This document shows positions 1-12,882 of a DNA stretch of 64,000 nucleotides, one piece after another; the first letter of the stretch is position 1, and every line of letters starts with the position of its first letter. The notes beneath the pieces were generated by a model, which saw only the letters and a program-made list of their open reading frames with translations, was not told where the DNA came from and searched no databases. This DNA comes from Dactylonectria macrodidyma (lineage: Eukaryota; Ascomycota; Sordariomycetes; Hypocreales; Nectriaceae): contig JAGMUV010000005.1 of assembly GCA_020744425.1 (NCBI GenBank), forward strand, positions 2,852,001-2,916,000. Direction: 5' to 3'. The position numbers and the translations under genes are program-made.

Positions 1-2600
1 TCAAATCACAATCCGAGTTGCAGCATGGCAAGGTTTTTGTTCACTTATAAAAACCGCCCACGCACGGCCTCTTCCAGCCCCTGATTCTTGATTCCCGCTC
101 TCCCAAAACGTCATGACTGACCACCGCTTTGCTTGCAGCACCACCGCTTCCCACACTCCGCAATAGCAATCATGGTTTGCCGAGAGTCTTCAAGCCCTTG
201 CAACATGGGACGGGGAGCATATGACACAACCGGTGTCCCCAAGCCCCCGCCTCGCCCCAAGCCGCAATAAGATGCTTTTCATCGGATCACCGGCCAAGCA
301 TCATCAGATGTTCATCCGGACGCGCATGCGCCTGATGACCACGCCAACACACCACAACTGGTAGCCAAAGCCAGTTGGGACGATTACAAGAACGCTCTAA
401 CTTCAGAGTGCTCTATCGTCCTCTTCCGCCTATTTACTGTTCGACCTCAAGCGATATTCCCAGTTACGATATTTAATACTTCCAGGGCTTGGAACCGCGA
501 GCCGCACTACTACCGGCGCACCTTAATGCATTCCGATACGACTTCTTTTAATTCGCATTCCTGTCGACATCAAATATACACACCGGCTCAGAGCCACCCC
601 TTGCTTCCCAGCAGCAAGGGGCATGTAAGAGGAGGTTCACGGAAAACGGATGCGCCCGGTGGCATGTCCTATGTCATCGGTTCTCACCTTTTATACCAAC
701 TTTTTTTTTCGGATTTGATTTCGCTCTACACCACGGAGCTCAGTGCAAGGCGTTCGACTATAGACGGAAAATTTTGGGACCTATTGTATTTTTCCTTTTT
801 TACGCATTCTTCGTCATCAGATGTCCCTGGCGGCCCCTTGTCTGGACCATTTCGTCCTCCCTTCGCATTTTCACTCGACATGGCGGTCCCATTCGCCTCA
901 AGGGCGCGGGCTGCTGGAACGCACTTCAGTCACGATTCGACGTGTCTCAGATCGAGACCCACCACCGCCGAGACATGGCAAGGGGTTGCGTCGAATTTCC
1001 ATCCGAATCGGGCTGTGCAGCAAAGAGAGGGCGAATCCCAGGGCAAGTCGAACGCCACGAAGAATACTTTTGGATTTTTATTTTCATGTGGGGTTATGGA
1101 AGGGTATTACAAAACTGGGAACGGATGGGAAAAAGTATCGATTTCGGCACCTGCATATAGACTGGGGGGTCTCTGTGTGCTCTTCTCTCTTTTGGTTGTC
1201 ACAGTTTTTTTTTTTTTTTGTCTGCCGCAATCCCCTTGCTTGGCCTTTACTGCTGGATGTTTTCCCTGTTTGTTCCCACATCTTTATTTTCTTTTTCTTG
1301 GATGGGTCGGTTGGCCCGCAGCGAAACCCTCACGGGGGAGCGCGTGGCTCTGGAGTAGGATGTTTTATCAGCGAAGGGATTCCTTGCCTGTTCCCTGTAC
1401 TGTTTGAATAGGTGTACAAGACGGTTGGATGAGTGCGAGAGGGAAGGGGGGAAATCATGGATGCTCCGGTCGTGAGGAGCGCTGGGCTGGACTCAGGACA
1501 TTGATAGAAGATACCCCCACAGGTTTTCCCCCCTTCTGCCCTCTTAGACTGTATAGTATCTATAAGAAAGGAAGACCGCAAGGAAAGCGATGACTTATTT
1601 TTGCGTGGGAAAATTAGGATAGGAAACAAAGGAATAATCACTTTTTTATGACTACAAGAACTTTCTCTCATCTTCTGCATCTGATTTGTGACTGCTCAAC
1701 TGGAGATGGGCTACGATATGATGTTGGAGACGAGCTGGAGGGACTATTGTGCGACAGCGAAAAGCAATCAATAAAGTAGCGAGCCGAAAAGTGTATGGTG
1801 TATGGTGTTGTAATTGTTGGCGTTGGTGTTTGCTTGCTGCCCATGTCATTGATTAGTGGGAGACTTGGCAATGTGATGGTGGTGTGCTGGATGGTGTAAT
1901 TGGGTCAGGTGTCGTCCAACCACAACCAACGAGCCAATCTCTGTACTGCGCGTATCACTTGAGAACCACGCGAGACATGACAGACAATCGCTCATTGAGG
2001 GAGGCAAGGCGACGGGCATCCGGGAAGCGGGTAAACGGGTGATGATCCGCCCATGGTCTTGAGAGCGAGGGTACTACGTAGTGAGGGTTGCACGAAATAC
2101 AAATTACCACCGTTGCCACGGAGTATTACGACGACTATTGCTCCCACCAACACCGCTACTGCTACTACTAATGAATGACTATTGCCATATCATTCACCCC
2201 GTATGTCGTTTGCCGTCTGCCTAAACAATTAGTTAGTCGGCGATTCATTCGAGATGAAAGATGGTACAGGGGAAAAGGACGAGTCAGTGAATTAGAGTGC
2301 CGGTTAGTCAGGACGGGCTGGCTGGGTGATTAATTAGGGTACTGTTGGGTGGTCACTCGTCATAATATTAGTAGCACCTGTGCCATCATTTTTTTTATTA
2401 GTGCGCTTTTTGGGTGGGTATTCGAGAGGATTGCCTACTAATTTTGAAGGAGGGGGGGGAGGGGAAGAGGAGGAAGGAGGGACGGGGAAGCCCATTTAGG
2501 GGAAGCGGAAGGACCGCGGCTGGGCGGAGCAGGTGGCCGGAGGCTGAATCTCGCGGCGAGCAACGAGCCGTCATGAAGGCAAGAGCGGGAGCATCCCGTC
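1..2600. other. Gene-free stretch, left part
   Basis: No open frame here shows a recognisable domain, consistent splice sites or protein-like composition. The longest frames are serine/proline-rich and overlap each other in several frames, as expected of non-coding DNA. A TATA-like string lies near 45-52 and T runs occur near 703 and 1206-1219. It could be upstream regulatory DNA or a long leader of a gene lying left of the window. Nothing in the sequence decides between these. Confidence 0.6.
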
Positions 2601-2612
2601 CGTCTTTTACTC

Positions 2613-2646
2613 TACCTAGGTAAGGTACAACTGTACCTACCTAGGT
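2613..2646. repeat. Pair of TACCTAGGTA palindromes
   Basis: A perfect 10-bp palindrome at 2613-2622 is followed 16 bp later by a 9-of-10 copy (2638-2646). Further perfect copies lie at 4473-4482 and 23747-23756. All four are in gene-free DNA. A role as a protein binding site is inference only. Confidence 0.6.
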
Positions 2647-3650
2647 GGGTTTGATACGGATACCTACCTCTCTGGGTAGCTGATACCGTTGAACCGAGGG
2701 AACCGTTACTCAGAACGGGTCAAGTTGGTCCGTATGACACAAGACACAATAGTGCGCACAATTACAATTACACACACATGCATTGGGACATATCCATGCG
2801 TTTGAACACATGAAAATATATGAGGCAGATTGCACCAACGATATCGAAGTGGAGTTTACCAACACATGAAATCCCAGACAAGACACCGAGGACCAGAGCG
2901 CAATACGAGTACGTCGGCATCACGAGATCTGACGGCGGGTGATGACTGGGTACAAGGCCGAAGGTTCATTAAAACAGGCCACACATCATTACGAAGTACC
3001 TACGAAATAAATTCCCCGGGAAACATGCTCATGACGCAGGGTTTTTTTTTTCCCGGCCGAGGCAATCATGACGGAATACTGCGACTGCGCTGTGACGACA
3101 GCTGCGACGACTTGGCTGTCGTCGTCTCATCTGTTTCTTGTTTATTTTTGGATGTATTTTTTTTTTTCGCACGTTTCTTTTTTGTTGCGACGGCCCGAGC
3201 ACCTCTGACTCTGACTATGACATCCTTGAACCATCATCGGTCATGCCTTCAGAGGCTCGAGCGAGCGCTGTGACGACGATGCGATGCGCGGCAGGGGTGT
3301 GGAAAAAGCTGGGCGCACGCGCGCCCGAAACGCGTACAAGGGGGTGGCAAGATGGGTACGTAGAAAAAACGCCTTACATTGATGAAAAAGAAAAACGAAG
3401 GGCGTTTCTATTGGCATTTTTTTTCTTACCACTGTTAGGGCGGTTGATCCCGCGCGGCTGGTAACAGCATGATTAGTGCAGCCAGTCGGAGGAAATAGAA
3501 CATGAGGCCAAGCGAGAGAGACAGCCAAAAGGAGCAAGGAGCGAAAACGGGTGCAAGAAAATTGGGAGGGAACAAGAAGCAACGAAAAAAGGGCGAAGAG
3601 AATTCGGTACGCATGACGACGGGAAACTGGAGGAGGGGAACAGAGAAAAG

Positions 3651-3670
3651 ATGAGATGAGATGAGATGAG
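3651..3670 (+). repeat. ATGAG pentanucleotide repeat, 4 copies
   Basis: Four perfect head-to-tail copies of a 5-bp unit in gene-free DNA. It is a simple microsatellite and no function is visible. Confidence 0.85.
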
Positions 3671-5930
3671 AGGGGACGACGGGACGGTGTTGTTGTCTCG
3701 CGTGGTTTTTTACTTTTTGGCCCAAACTGTCACGGCTATTTCAGTTTATTAGTGCAATCAAGGCCAACACCGAGCGGGGGTTTCTTTCAGGATTTCTAGT
3801 CTACGTAGTGCCAAGTAGGGATGAAGCTGCTCAACAAAAGTTACATGTAGGGAGGTACGAAGGAGCTGAACATCTATGTGAGGCGTTGGAACTAACAAAT
3901 GTTAGAATGAAGTCTCGCGCCGTAGAGGGTAAAGTGGCTCACGATGACACACGTCGGATACTGATAAATGACGGATGAATGATGTAGGTACCGTGTACCA
4001 AGTATGAGCTTCGCTGCACCAATGCGTAAGCGCGGAAGGGCGCGGAGGGAAAAAAAAGCCACATTAGCCACGCAGACTAGTAACCCGGGCGCAACGGAGG
4101 CTGAACAAGTTGAGAAACACGTCTGTCTTCCTCTAGGCCAGCGGCTGAATTGTGAACATGGATTAGGATACTAGGGATGAAGAAGGAAGAAGGAAGAAAA
4201 GTGTGTGCCTGGCTAACCTGACCAAAGGGATCAAGGGATGTGGGAATGTGACGGGACGGGCTGGAAATGGAGCTAAGCTGGACGGATTGGGAAGAGAACG
4301 AAAAAAGTAACTTAAAGCTTCTGGAGCGGCGCCAGAAAAAAAAACAATGACAAACAAGGTCCCAAGTGCTGGGTACATGGAGCCACCACTACCCAAATGC
4401 AAGATGACAGTGACAGGTTTCGTTCGTGTAGGTACAGTACGTAGTACATACGTATGCCACTGTAACCATACCTACCTAGGTAGATCGTGGGTGTACGTAG
4501 CATGCAGGCTGCTCAAACTCCCCGGGCGGGCGGGCGGCCGTGGCAAGCGACCCCTGACCCGGCTTTGTTCTGGCGAGGTTCTGGATGATGGGATGAAGCT
4601 CAGAGTAGCATCTCAATTTCTGCTACGGAGTAAAGGGGATGGTTGGGAAATGTTAGCAAGGTCTATGGATTCAAAGGGGGGGCGTGTCATTAGTGAACGT
4701 GCAGCATTGCGTCGCGTCGAGTTGAAGGGCTTGGTGGAGAACAAGTTACAGGGAACATGCCCACTGCAGCTACAGGTACCTTCCAGCGGGTACGTTCACT
4801 GTCGCCCACTGTCGTCCTCACTGTGCGGTGCATGGATGATGGGTGAGATGGGTGAGATGGGGTGGACGATGGGGGGAAGGAGCTAATGCAGGCGGCAGGC
4901 ACCCGGGTCCAGAGAGCTGGGACTCGGGAACAGGGTGGGGAAAGTGGAATCGAATCAGGTACCTTGCATGTTCTCCTCCAGGTCTTGGTCTTGGTCTTGC
5001 AGCGGCCCCATCCACGTCCTGCAGCGCCCGTGTGGCCTGTAATGCGCTGTAACTTGTCAAGCGTTCCGGGGGGGATCATGCAGCCTCCGTAACAGGGGAT
5101 GGGGTAGGGAGGGGGGCGTGCCTCGTGGCGTTTGAGATGGATCATGGCTTGGGATGGATCATGACAGGTGTAGACATGGATAGGTACGCTTGGACATGGG
5201 ATTAAATTCATGTCACACAAAGGGAACCAGCGCGCATAACAAAACCAAAGAGAAAATAGCAGCAGAGGCGCGAAACATGGGAAATCAAGCAGAAAAGGAA
5301 CGGGGACGAGAACGGACCGTTGCACGTAATAGCATACAAGGGGTGTGAAATAACTAAAATGGACCAACATGGGCATGGAATCTCTTCCCCGGTCGACTGG
5401 GAATGTGGCTTCTCTGGTAAAAGCTGGGGTTCGCATTCGGGCTCTGCGGCCGGGAAGGGGGCGTGAGCAGAGAGATGCAGAAAGAGACCCAAAGAAAAAG
5501 AAGAAGAAAAACTACCAGGTAGAATCCTGACGGAGCAGGGGTCCAGGCGAGATGGCAGGCGAGATTGAGAGTTGCCCGTGTCTCGTCCCAGAAGCCCGGA
5601 GAATTGGAAACGCGAGATCTGCCATCGTGGGCCCGCATCCTGAAGAAAGAAGTGTTGCCGGCGGGTATCAGGTATGCCCAAGGGACCTCTTAGTTCAAGG
5701 ACAGATATTGACAAACAAAAAGCAAAAACAAGAAGTACCAAACTCACGGAGGGGGATGGGCTGGGCTGTAGCGGCGGCGGGTTGATGATGGTGATCCATA
5801 CTATGTATATCCCAATTCCTGACCACGGTGTTGGTGAGTTTCCATGGCTGATCCTTTGGGTCAATGCCTTGCTTTCATCATCGATGAATTGACTTTTTTC
5901 TCTAGCCTGTACAGAGATCTGCATTTACGA

Positions 5931-8013
5931 CGTGGTAACAAACTCTGTGCGTAAGACTCATCAATGGCATAGTAGACTAGGGCCGAATCGGGCATCTGTC
6001 TCGTCGCAAGGTCCTCCTTTGTTGTCTTGGGCAGTCAACACTGGAAGTTAGCTTGTTGTTTGATATATTGATATTGGGCACCATTATTACTTACTTGCTG
6101 CCTACCACACACACTTGTTTGACTCAAGTGACCAACTGACAACTGATTGATTCCTGCTACTCATCCTGACCTAGCAGCATCTGCCAGCACACTGGCTAGT
6201 TACCCAGCAACTCGGGTCACCCTTCATCCCCCTTCCCCCAGCTCTAGCCTCGCGGGTAACTCCAGGGTGCGATGCCGTCGACAAGCATGGCTCCTCACCG
6301 TCGGTAACGACTAAAACCCACCGAACCGATGCCACGGCTCCACGCCCCGGACTAGCTCGCTCACCGCCGAGAGGGGATGGATCATAGAATTCTTTCTTCC
6401 TTCTTCCATTTCAATGTCCGGGCGGATGCAGGAACCCTGGAACGCGCCAAGTAACCCTGTACTGTAGGTCCCTGCCTTGTGGGTTTCTTCTGCTCGGAGT
6501 GGCGGCACGAGACGAGGCGGTACCAACGGAGAGGTAACACAACCCTCGGCGGTGAGGGTTAGACCCATTATCAACGTTTTTTTTCTTTTCTCAGCAAACG
6601 AGTTTGATAAGTTATCCGCTCCGAGACATCTTGAGACAGCGGACCGACCGCCGGCCTTGTTTCCTCCGGAAGGGCCTCTTTTGTCATGTACGACGTCGGT
6701 TCCCCGTCTGCACTGCATCGGCCCTTTCCACATGCCTCAGTCTGCCGAACAGTATCCACGTCTGTCTTCTTTCGTCCCTGGGTCCATGTCTGTCGTCGTC
6801 CCAGCCTCTGATGTCTCTGCTCTACACCCCCAGTCGAATTCTTTAGCCGAAGCTGTTGATCGCCGAGTACGAAGAGCTCGCCATTCCACTCCTGGGCGCT
6901 GTCGTGAGCCCATCCAGATGGAGGCGAATACACGCGTAGCCCCCCCGTTCTGCCCTGTCGGTTTCTGCCCTGGCACCGCTCTGGCGGTATTCGTACTGGG
7001 AACGTACGACGTGCTACGGTCCCGGTCGTCCCTGTTTGCCGTCCCGACAAGCTGGTACTCAAGGTTCGCTCCCAGGCCACCGCGTATCGAGCACCACTCT
7101 TCCTAGACCATGCACTTACAAACCTCAGGCAGGTAGTTGCAGGGAACGGTCTGGACATCTGATATGTTAACCACCCCTCCTTCTCTCCTTAGGGATGCGG
7201 TACCGCAGCCTCCCTTAGATGGTACGGCTGAAACTATGTGACTGGTCACCTTGATGCGCGATGTGGTGGCGTTGCAGGGTTGGCACTCTGGATCGGTCAC
7301 CGAGTGAAGGGCGAAGAGACGCCGAGCATAGCCAAGAAGTGATAACCGAGCAATCATCAGCCCCAAAGCGCCACGGAATTCTATTGATTGCTACCCACCT
7401 TCAAAGAGCGGGCCCAGGATGTAAATCTGTTTGCATGTGTGGTTGCGGTGTACGGCGTATTGTTTGCTCCTAAGTGCTGCTGAACAAACACGTCCACACA
7501 CTATGGATGCCTCCTCTGTTGTCAATGAAAACGATACGCAAATTGGTAAAATAATCACACGTCGGATGCTAAAGGGATGTGAGTAATGCCAGGTTTAATG
7601 CATCGTGTAAATTCTTATCTTTGGGGGCCATGACTGCGAGCCAACCCATCATTCCGAGACGTCTATATCGTGACTTCATTGAGAGCTGATGATAACGCAC
7701 ATATATAGCAGAGCATGGCTTTGCAATAACATTGCTTTCTTTGTTTGAGACCCTGGACGGGATGCGACCCTCCGCCACACTCGCCAGGTCAACTGTGTTC
7801 AAACAGGAGCGTCAGTTGGTGGGCGTTAGTTCAGGGTAGACGTCACTGGTTCCAGTCAGCAAGCAAGCCACTTCAACGCTCAATCCAACAAAATCTGGCC
7901 TGAGACATGGCAGAACATAACATAACTTATACCACAGACAAGGGGAGAACGCCAAGAATGTGGGACATCAAGGGGGGCAAGCAGCAAATCAACGAATGAG
8001 AGGAACAGCGCAC
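5931..8013. other. Gene-free stretch, right part, ending in the NIT2 3' flank
   Basis: Two overlapping open frames of about 200 codons on opposite strands (6477-7106 and 6571-7158) show no domain and shadow each other. I do not accept either as a gene. The right-hand end must contain the 3' untranslated region and terminator of the minus-strand NIT2 gene that stops at 8014. Confidence 0.5.
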
Positions 8014-9386
8014 TCACGTTCTTCGCTTCAGAGGCATCTCCGCGCGGACTCGCTCCCATTGCGCAAGATTGATGTCCACGAAGCCCAGCTCCTCAACCGC
8101 TCCATCTTCAGCTGTGCCCTCCGGAAGACCCGAGACCTCCGTATCGACCACGCCCTTCAGCTGGAGCAAGACCTTGCCCCAGGGATCAACGACGATACTG
8201 TGGCCGTAGCTTGCCCGTTTCTCGTTGTGCAAGCCTACTTGCGCTGCCGCCACCACCCAACTCTGTGTCTCAACTGCCCGCGCCCGCAATAATGTCTCCC
8301 AATGGGCCACACCAGTACGCAAAGTAAACGCGCTTGGGTACGTCAAAATTTGCGCCGGACGTTGTGCCCAGGAACTGTTCGCCCCAGGTTGAGCCAGCGC
8401 CAGAGCCGCTTCCGGGAATCGCAAGTCAAAGCAGATGAGACTGCCGATACGCCCGACAGGCGAGTCAAACGGCGCTGTTAGTGACGGTCCGGGCTGAACT
8501 GTTGCGCTCTCCTTTAGAGACCCATAGTCGAAGACATGAAGTTTGTCATACGTTGCTGCATCATCAATGTTGCCCGCGGCGTTGATGTACAAGTTCCGGT
8601 TTAGCAGCTTGCTACCCGCAGTAGGGCGATGGTGAATGCCTACATGGACGGCAATTCCGTGAGTGCGGGCGGCATCCCGAAGTCCCTCAACGAAGGGAGA
8701 GGTTGATTGCGGCTCCGCAAGGTCGAGTGATGCCTGAGCATTGACAGCAATGTAGTCGGACGCTTCGGGCAGAAAGATGATCTAGATGCCCCGTAAGTAT
8801 ACTGTGTGAAGAAGGATCTTGGACGCAGAGAGCGAGGTACCGCCGGTGCGGACTTCAAGACAGAGAAGTATCTATAGGCTTAGAGCCAGAAGGATATGAG
8901 GTGTCATCAAGTGACATCAAGTCGACCTTGCCTAAGCTTCACGGGAGTATTTGCCGCCCCTCAATTCTAGACAGCCCACGGACCTCTTGCCTGTTCGCCC
9001 GTCCACTTGGGACGGCGATGATATCCAAGTAAACGTTCCGATTTTGGTTGAGCTCCTTGCTTCAGAAGACACTTTTCACGGACAGTTGCTCGATCAGGAA
9101 TCTTCCAGCTCACTCGCCCATCTCACTCAAGAGACCCCCAGCACCCAACGACATTGCTCATCACATAGCATCGCAATCGCACGTACCTTGGCTCCTCCTG
9201 TTGCCGCCCTTGCCACCAGTCTGACACATTGGTCTAGATTTCCCTTGATTGACGCTGTGGCGCAGATCTGGCCGACTGCCTGTCTCGCAACCCCAATTCC
9301 GAGTCAGCTAAACTGAGATCTCGTCTGGCACGCCTCCCCTCGCCTCGATCAGAAGAAGGGCTGTGCGTACTTACCGCAATCGCCAT
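8014..9386 (-). CDS. NIT2: Nit2-type carbon-nitrogen hydrolase (deaminated glutathione amidase)
   Basis: Nitrilase-superfamily amidase. By family knowledge it hydrolyses deaminated glutathione to alpha-ketoglutarate and cysteinylglycine, a metabolite-repair reaction. Exons read on the minus strand are 9386-9375, 9279-9187 and 8781-8014, giving 290 codons plus stop with both junctions in frame. The start (MAIAAVGQICA) matches the usual N-terminal strand of the family. The Glu-Lys-Cys triad is visible: E41 in FLPEASDY, K115 in YDKLHVFD and C152 in SLICFDLRFPE. The motif YGHSIVVDPWGK supports the amidase fold. A short insert (about ten residues, PGANSSWAQRP) precedes the PSAF motif. Exon 1 encodes only four residues, and intron 2 is about 405 nt, long for this window. 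Omega-amidase is the main alternative, but similarity to yeast Nit2 favours the call given. Confidence 0.88.
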
Positions 9387-10326
9387 GGTGAGACTATGAT
9401 ATCTGAGATGGTGATGGTGGGGATGGGACTTCCCGGCGGGGTTGAGATCTAGATCAGGGACACCGTTTTTCGTCGTCTTCAAGATAAGCAGTGGTGAGAC
9501 TTTGCTGAGCTGCGGTTGCAGTTAGAGATACTCGGCGTTTAAGATACAAGCTGTTGATGTCGTGATATCTGAAGCCTGCTAGTTGTCATGCTGAGTTGGT
9601 TTTGAAGAGCATATAAATGCAAGAGTGTAAATGCGAGGTTTGCGATGCGATAGAGAAGGGAGGGGAAGTATGCCGCCATAGTCCCACTTTTACACGCCAA
9701 CGACCTTAAACTTCCCTTGCTTCCTTCCTCGACATTCACACCATTAGTCGAGTATGGGTTAGTTATCAAGTTAGTACGCCTAAGAACCGCGCCTTCCCGA
9801 GTTCCTACATAGTAGATCATTTCAGTTCCCGGGGCTGTAAGGCACCAAGACACTACCTAGTCAAGGCCCGTGGAAAGGCTTACAATTCAGGAATGTCTTG
9901 GTCACAAAGGGGATTGATCACTGTGGGATTGAACGGTCTCGATGCATAGGATTTAAACGTCTCCCTATTTGCCTCTTCATCCTTTGGCTGGGCAGTGGCC
10001 CCTTTTCCCATTTCTCAAGTTCAGAATGCTACACAACTCAATGCTTCGCGTCAGCGTGGCATGCCTCAGATGCTCTCCGTCTTTCCACTTTCCCGCCACA
10101 CACTTCTGCAACCTGCATCTTGCAATTGGCATCCGTTGCACCTGGCAGTGCCCAATCCTGCCGTTCCCTAGGCCGTCAGAAAACGCCGGGCTAAGTCAAA
10201 ATCACAAATATACACGGTATAGGGTATTTCCCCTTCTTTCTTCGCCCTGATTTCCCCTCGCGGTCCCCGCACCCCAGTACCCTTTCCGGTTCTCATTCTT
10301 CCATTACTCGCCGATCCAAACTCGTT
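9387..10326. other. NIT2 promoter and TAF4 3' flank
   Basis: About 940 bp between two genes on the same strand. It must hold the NIT2 promoter and the TAF4 terminator. The open frames here are short and carry no domain. No specific element stands out. Confidence 0.55.
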
Positions 10327-12277
10327 TCATTTAGGATTTGATGCGTCCAGGTGTATGTATGCTCGTTGAAGAGTTCGGTGTTCTCGCCCGTCTCGTTCTA
10401 ATACCGACACCCAGTCCCGCAACTGGATGTTTCGGCCCTTCTCCTTATCCTCTCTCCAGGTGCCTAGCCGGTTTCGGCCTTCGGTCGTCATCGCGAGGTT
10501 TGCTGGCCCGGGGGTGCTACCCGGACCTGCGGATCCCTTGCCGGGGCCAGGTGCGTTCTTGGTGGGCGTGCTAGTACCACTTCCCCCGCGGCCCACATTC
10601 ATCCAGTCGTAGGTCTTGCCGGTCTTTTTCTTTCCAAAGAGACCACCCTTTCCTCCAAGTCCAGCAAACATGCTACTCGTCATGTTCTGGTTCGCGTGAC
10701 TGTTGGCCTCGGCCGCCTTGAGTGCCTGGTTCTTTTTCATCTCCTTCTTGGTCAACGCCTTTTCTGGCTCAGGGGCAACAGAACCAGGTGTGCCAGGTGC
10801 CACACTACCGGCACGCGAGGTCGTTGTTCCTGAGTCTGGAATACCATCTTTGCGCTTCTGGCGCTTGCGTAGCCGCGCTTCTTCCCACTCGCGTTCTTGC
10901 CGTGCCAGTTCGCGCATCGTAGTCGTCATGTATGACGAAATCTTGGGCAACTTAGTGGGCGCTGCACCGTTTCCTAGACCTGCTGCATCGACGGAACCTG
11001 TGAAGTGTAAGTAAACTCGAAAAGCCAAAACTCTAGCTAGTACACGTACGCTTCAACGGATTTGAGCCATCCCCATCGACCCCGTTCACTCCCACCCCAT
11101 CCATGCCCTCCTCGGTAAGCCCAAGGGGTTCTGCGTTCATCGGCGCTGCGGCAACAGCCCAGTCGTCAGGAACATCGCCGTGTGATGTCTTTTGGCGAGT
11201 GGTTGCGATCACGCTGGCGTCTTGCACAAGCTCCCGTAGTCGCTGTTTTGTGGCAATAGACATCAAGGCAAGTTGATCAACGAGGTAGGCATCCTGGGGA
11301 ATATAGGAACCTGTGGTGTGAACCATGGTCGCATCCGGGCCGGGTGTAACTTTGACGGTTACCCGAGGCTGGGGAAACTGCTCTGGAAGTCTCATTTTCC
11401 CCATAGTCTGACTATTGTTCTTGAGATCAAGATTTAGGCTAAGGTGATGCTCTCTCGCGATCCTCTCAGCACGTCGGTGTAGCATGGCGACCAACAGGAA
11501 CGGATCGTTAATCTCCTGGGTTCTTTGCACCGCAAGTCGCATCGAGGACTCGGACCAAGCGCGTTCAGCTTCCTGGACCGCAAACTGAGTCTGAGACTGA
11601 TCCGGCGTGGGTTGAGGTGGTTGATTCGCAGGACCGGCACCATAAAACGAAGACTTTGGTCCAGGGGGATTGTTTGTGAATCCGGTTCTCGCTTCGTTCG
11701 CATCGAAATTGTTTGAATACAAGTCGTTCATGTACTGTTCCTCGGCTCGAAGATCGATACCAGTGCCGGCGAGAGAATCGGTAACATCGTATTCGTAATC
11801 CTTGGTAGGTCGCTCAGCGGGTCGCTGGGGCGGTCCCATGATACCCGGCCCTGGAGTCTGAGCCATCGCTGGGGCGTGCGGAACAGCCATCGTAGCCGTG
11901 GTGTATTGGGGTAAAGGTGTAGGTACGTGTTGTTGAGGCTGTATCGGGGGCGTGGAGTTCGCTTGCGCATGTGGGAGGTTCAAGTTGGGAGTGGTGTGCC
12001 CGTTGGTGTAAGGAGTTGAATAACCTCCCGGTAACGTCGGGGTTTGCGCATAGCCAGGCGAGTTGGCAGCTGCTGGAGGTGTAGCAGCTGCCACGGGGCT
12101 GGCAGAGTACGGTGAGGTGGCGTAAGGCGACTCGGGTTGCGAAGGCGGACCATCGGTGCGAGCTCGCTTGTTGGGAGGAAGCGCAAAACTCGACTGCGGC
12201 GCGGCCGGCGACGGGGAGTGCTGCGAAGGCGAGAATGCACGCGGCGGGATCTGGACCTGAGGCTGAGGCTGGGCCAT
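10327..12277 (-). CDS. TAF4: TFIID subunit TAF4
   Basis: TBP-associated factor 4, a histone-fold subunit of general transcription factor TFIID, in the nucleus. Two exons (12277-11050 and 10997-10327) joined in phase 1 give 632 residues. The intron has GTACGT at its donor and a CAG acceptor. Residues 1 to about 150 are a Pro/Gln/Ser-rich low-complexity leader. The conserved part includes EYDVTDSLAGTGIDLRAEE, then an NDPFLLVAMLHRRAERIA helix and a helix-rich region through DAYLVDQLALMSIATKQRL. The second exon holds the conserved basic helix RELARQEREWEEARLRKRQ and a Gly/Thr-rich tail ending in the family's terminal block. It is divergent from YSH1, with 605 bp between the start codons. Confidence 0.9.
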
Positions 12278-12882
12278 GGTGACGGCCGTGAATCGCGGTT
12301 CTGTGAAATATGGATGAGAGAGAGAAAGGAGGGACCGAAACCAAGTGAGTGTGAGCTCAGCAGGCAGGGAAGCCTGTCACGTCAGTCGCGGTACCTCCCA
12401 TCCGACGCGCTCGAGCCGGGAAATCTTTTCGGGAGAGTTTGTGGCGCGTTCCTCGCGAGAACACTTCGACAGTGGATGAAGGATATGATGCGCCGCGAGA
12501 TGGAGGCACGGAGTTTCGTCGCGTTATTCAGGTGGTGACTCTCTGCCTCGAGCATGAAGGAGAGAGCTTGGCCCTCCGAAAGAGCGTCGCGTAGTTTTAA
12601 AGTCACGTGATTTTGAGCCGCCCTTTGTGTCTGCGCCCGCCGACAATTACCCGTTGCACCTTTTCAACCACATCGACAGGTAGCAGGCACCTTCGCCTAG
12701 CGTATTGTCCCAGTGCCGAGCTTTGTCCCTTTCATAACTGCATTGTTTTTGTTCATCGCTTTGCGTTGCGCAAAGGCTCAGTTGTTGTCGTACGCGGCCC
12801 AGGGGACTGTCTAACTAACAATTCAGGGATTTGTTGGTCTACTGATGTGAGTGGCAGCCTCGCAACAAGTGTCTGCGCGACC
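12278..12882. promoter_or_regulatory. Bidirectional promoter between TAF4 and YSH1
   Basis: 605 bp separate the TAF4 start (12277, minus strand) from the YSH1 start (12883, plus strand), so both promoters must lie here. A perfect palindromic E-box, TCACGTGA, sits near the middle at 12603-12610, and a CRE-like CACGTCA occurs at 12377-12384. Both genes serve mRNA synthesis. That they share regulation is inference. Confidence 0.65.
12603..12610. promoter_or_regulatory. Palindromic E-box TCACGTGA
   Basis: Perfect 8-bp palindrome 273 bp upstream of the YSH1 ATG and 326 bp upstream of the TAF4 ATG. The motif is the known binding site of Cbf1-type bHLH factors in ascomycetes. Binding here is inferred from sequence alone. 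Confidence 0.5.

Larger units (their letters stand above)
2601..5930. other. Gene-free stretch, middle part
   Basis: No supportable coding region. The stretch holds palindromes of the TACCTAGGTA type (2613-2622, 2638-2646, 4473-4482), a short ATGAG tandem repeat and several T runs. A donor-like GTGAGT on the minus strand near 5748 could belong to a leader intron of a minus-strand transcript, but no exon partner is convincing. Confidence 0.55.

Noticed and set aside
526..1411. Overlapping open frames of 293 and 196 codons
   Set aside because: They overlap in different frames, contain translated homopolymers and show no family motif or splice partner.
4690..5924. Minus-strand open frames of 248 and 238 codons
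   Set aside because: Composition is Ser/Pro/Phe/Cys-rich and disordered-looking, with translated CT-rich DNA and no motif.
6477..7158. Open frames of about 200 codons on both strands
   Set aside because: They shadow each other, with no domain and no codon-level evidence for either.
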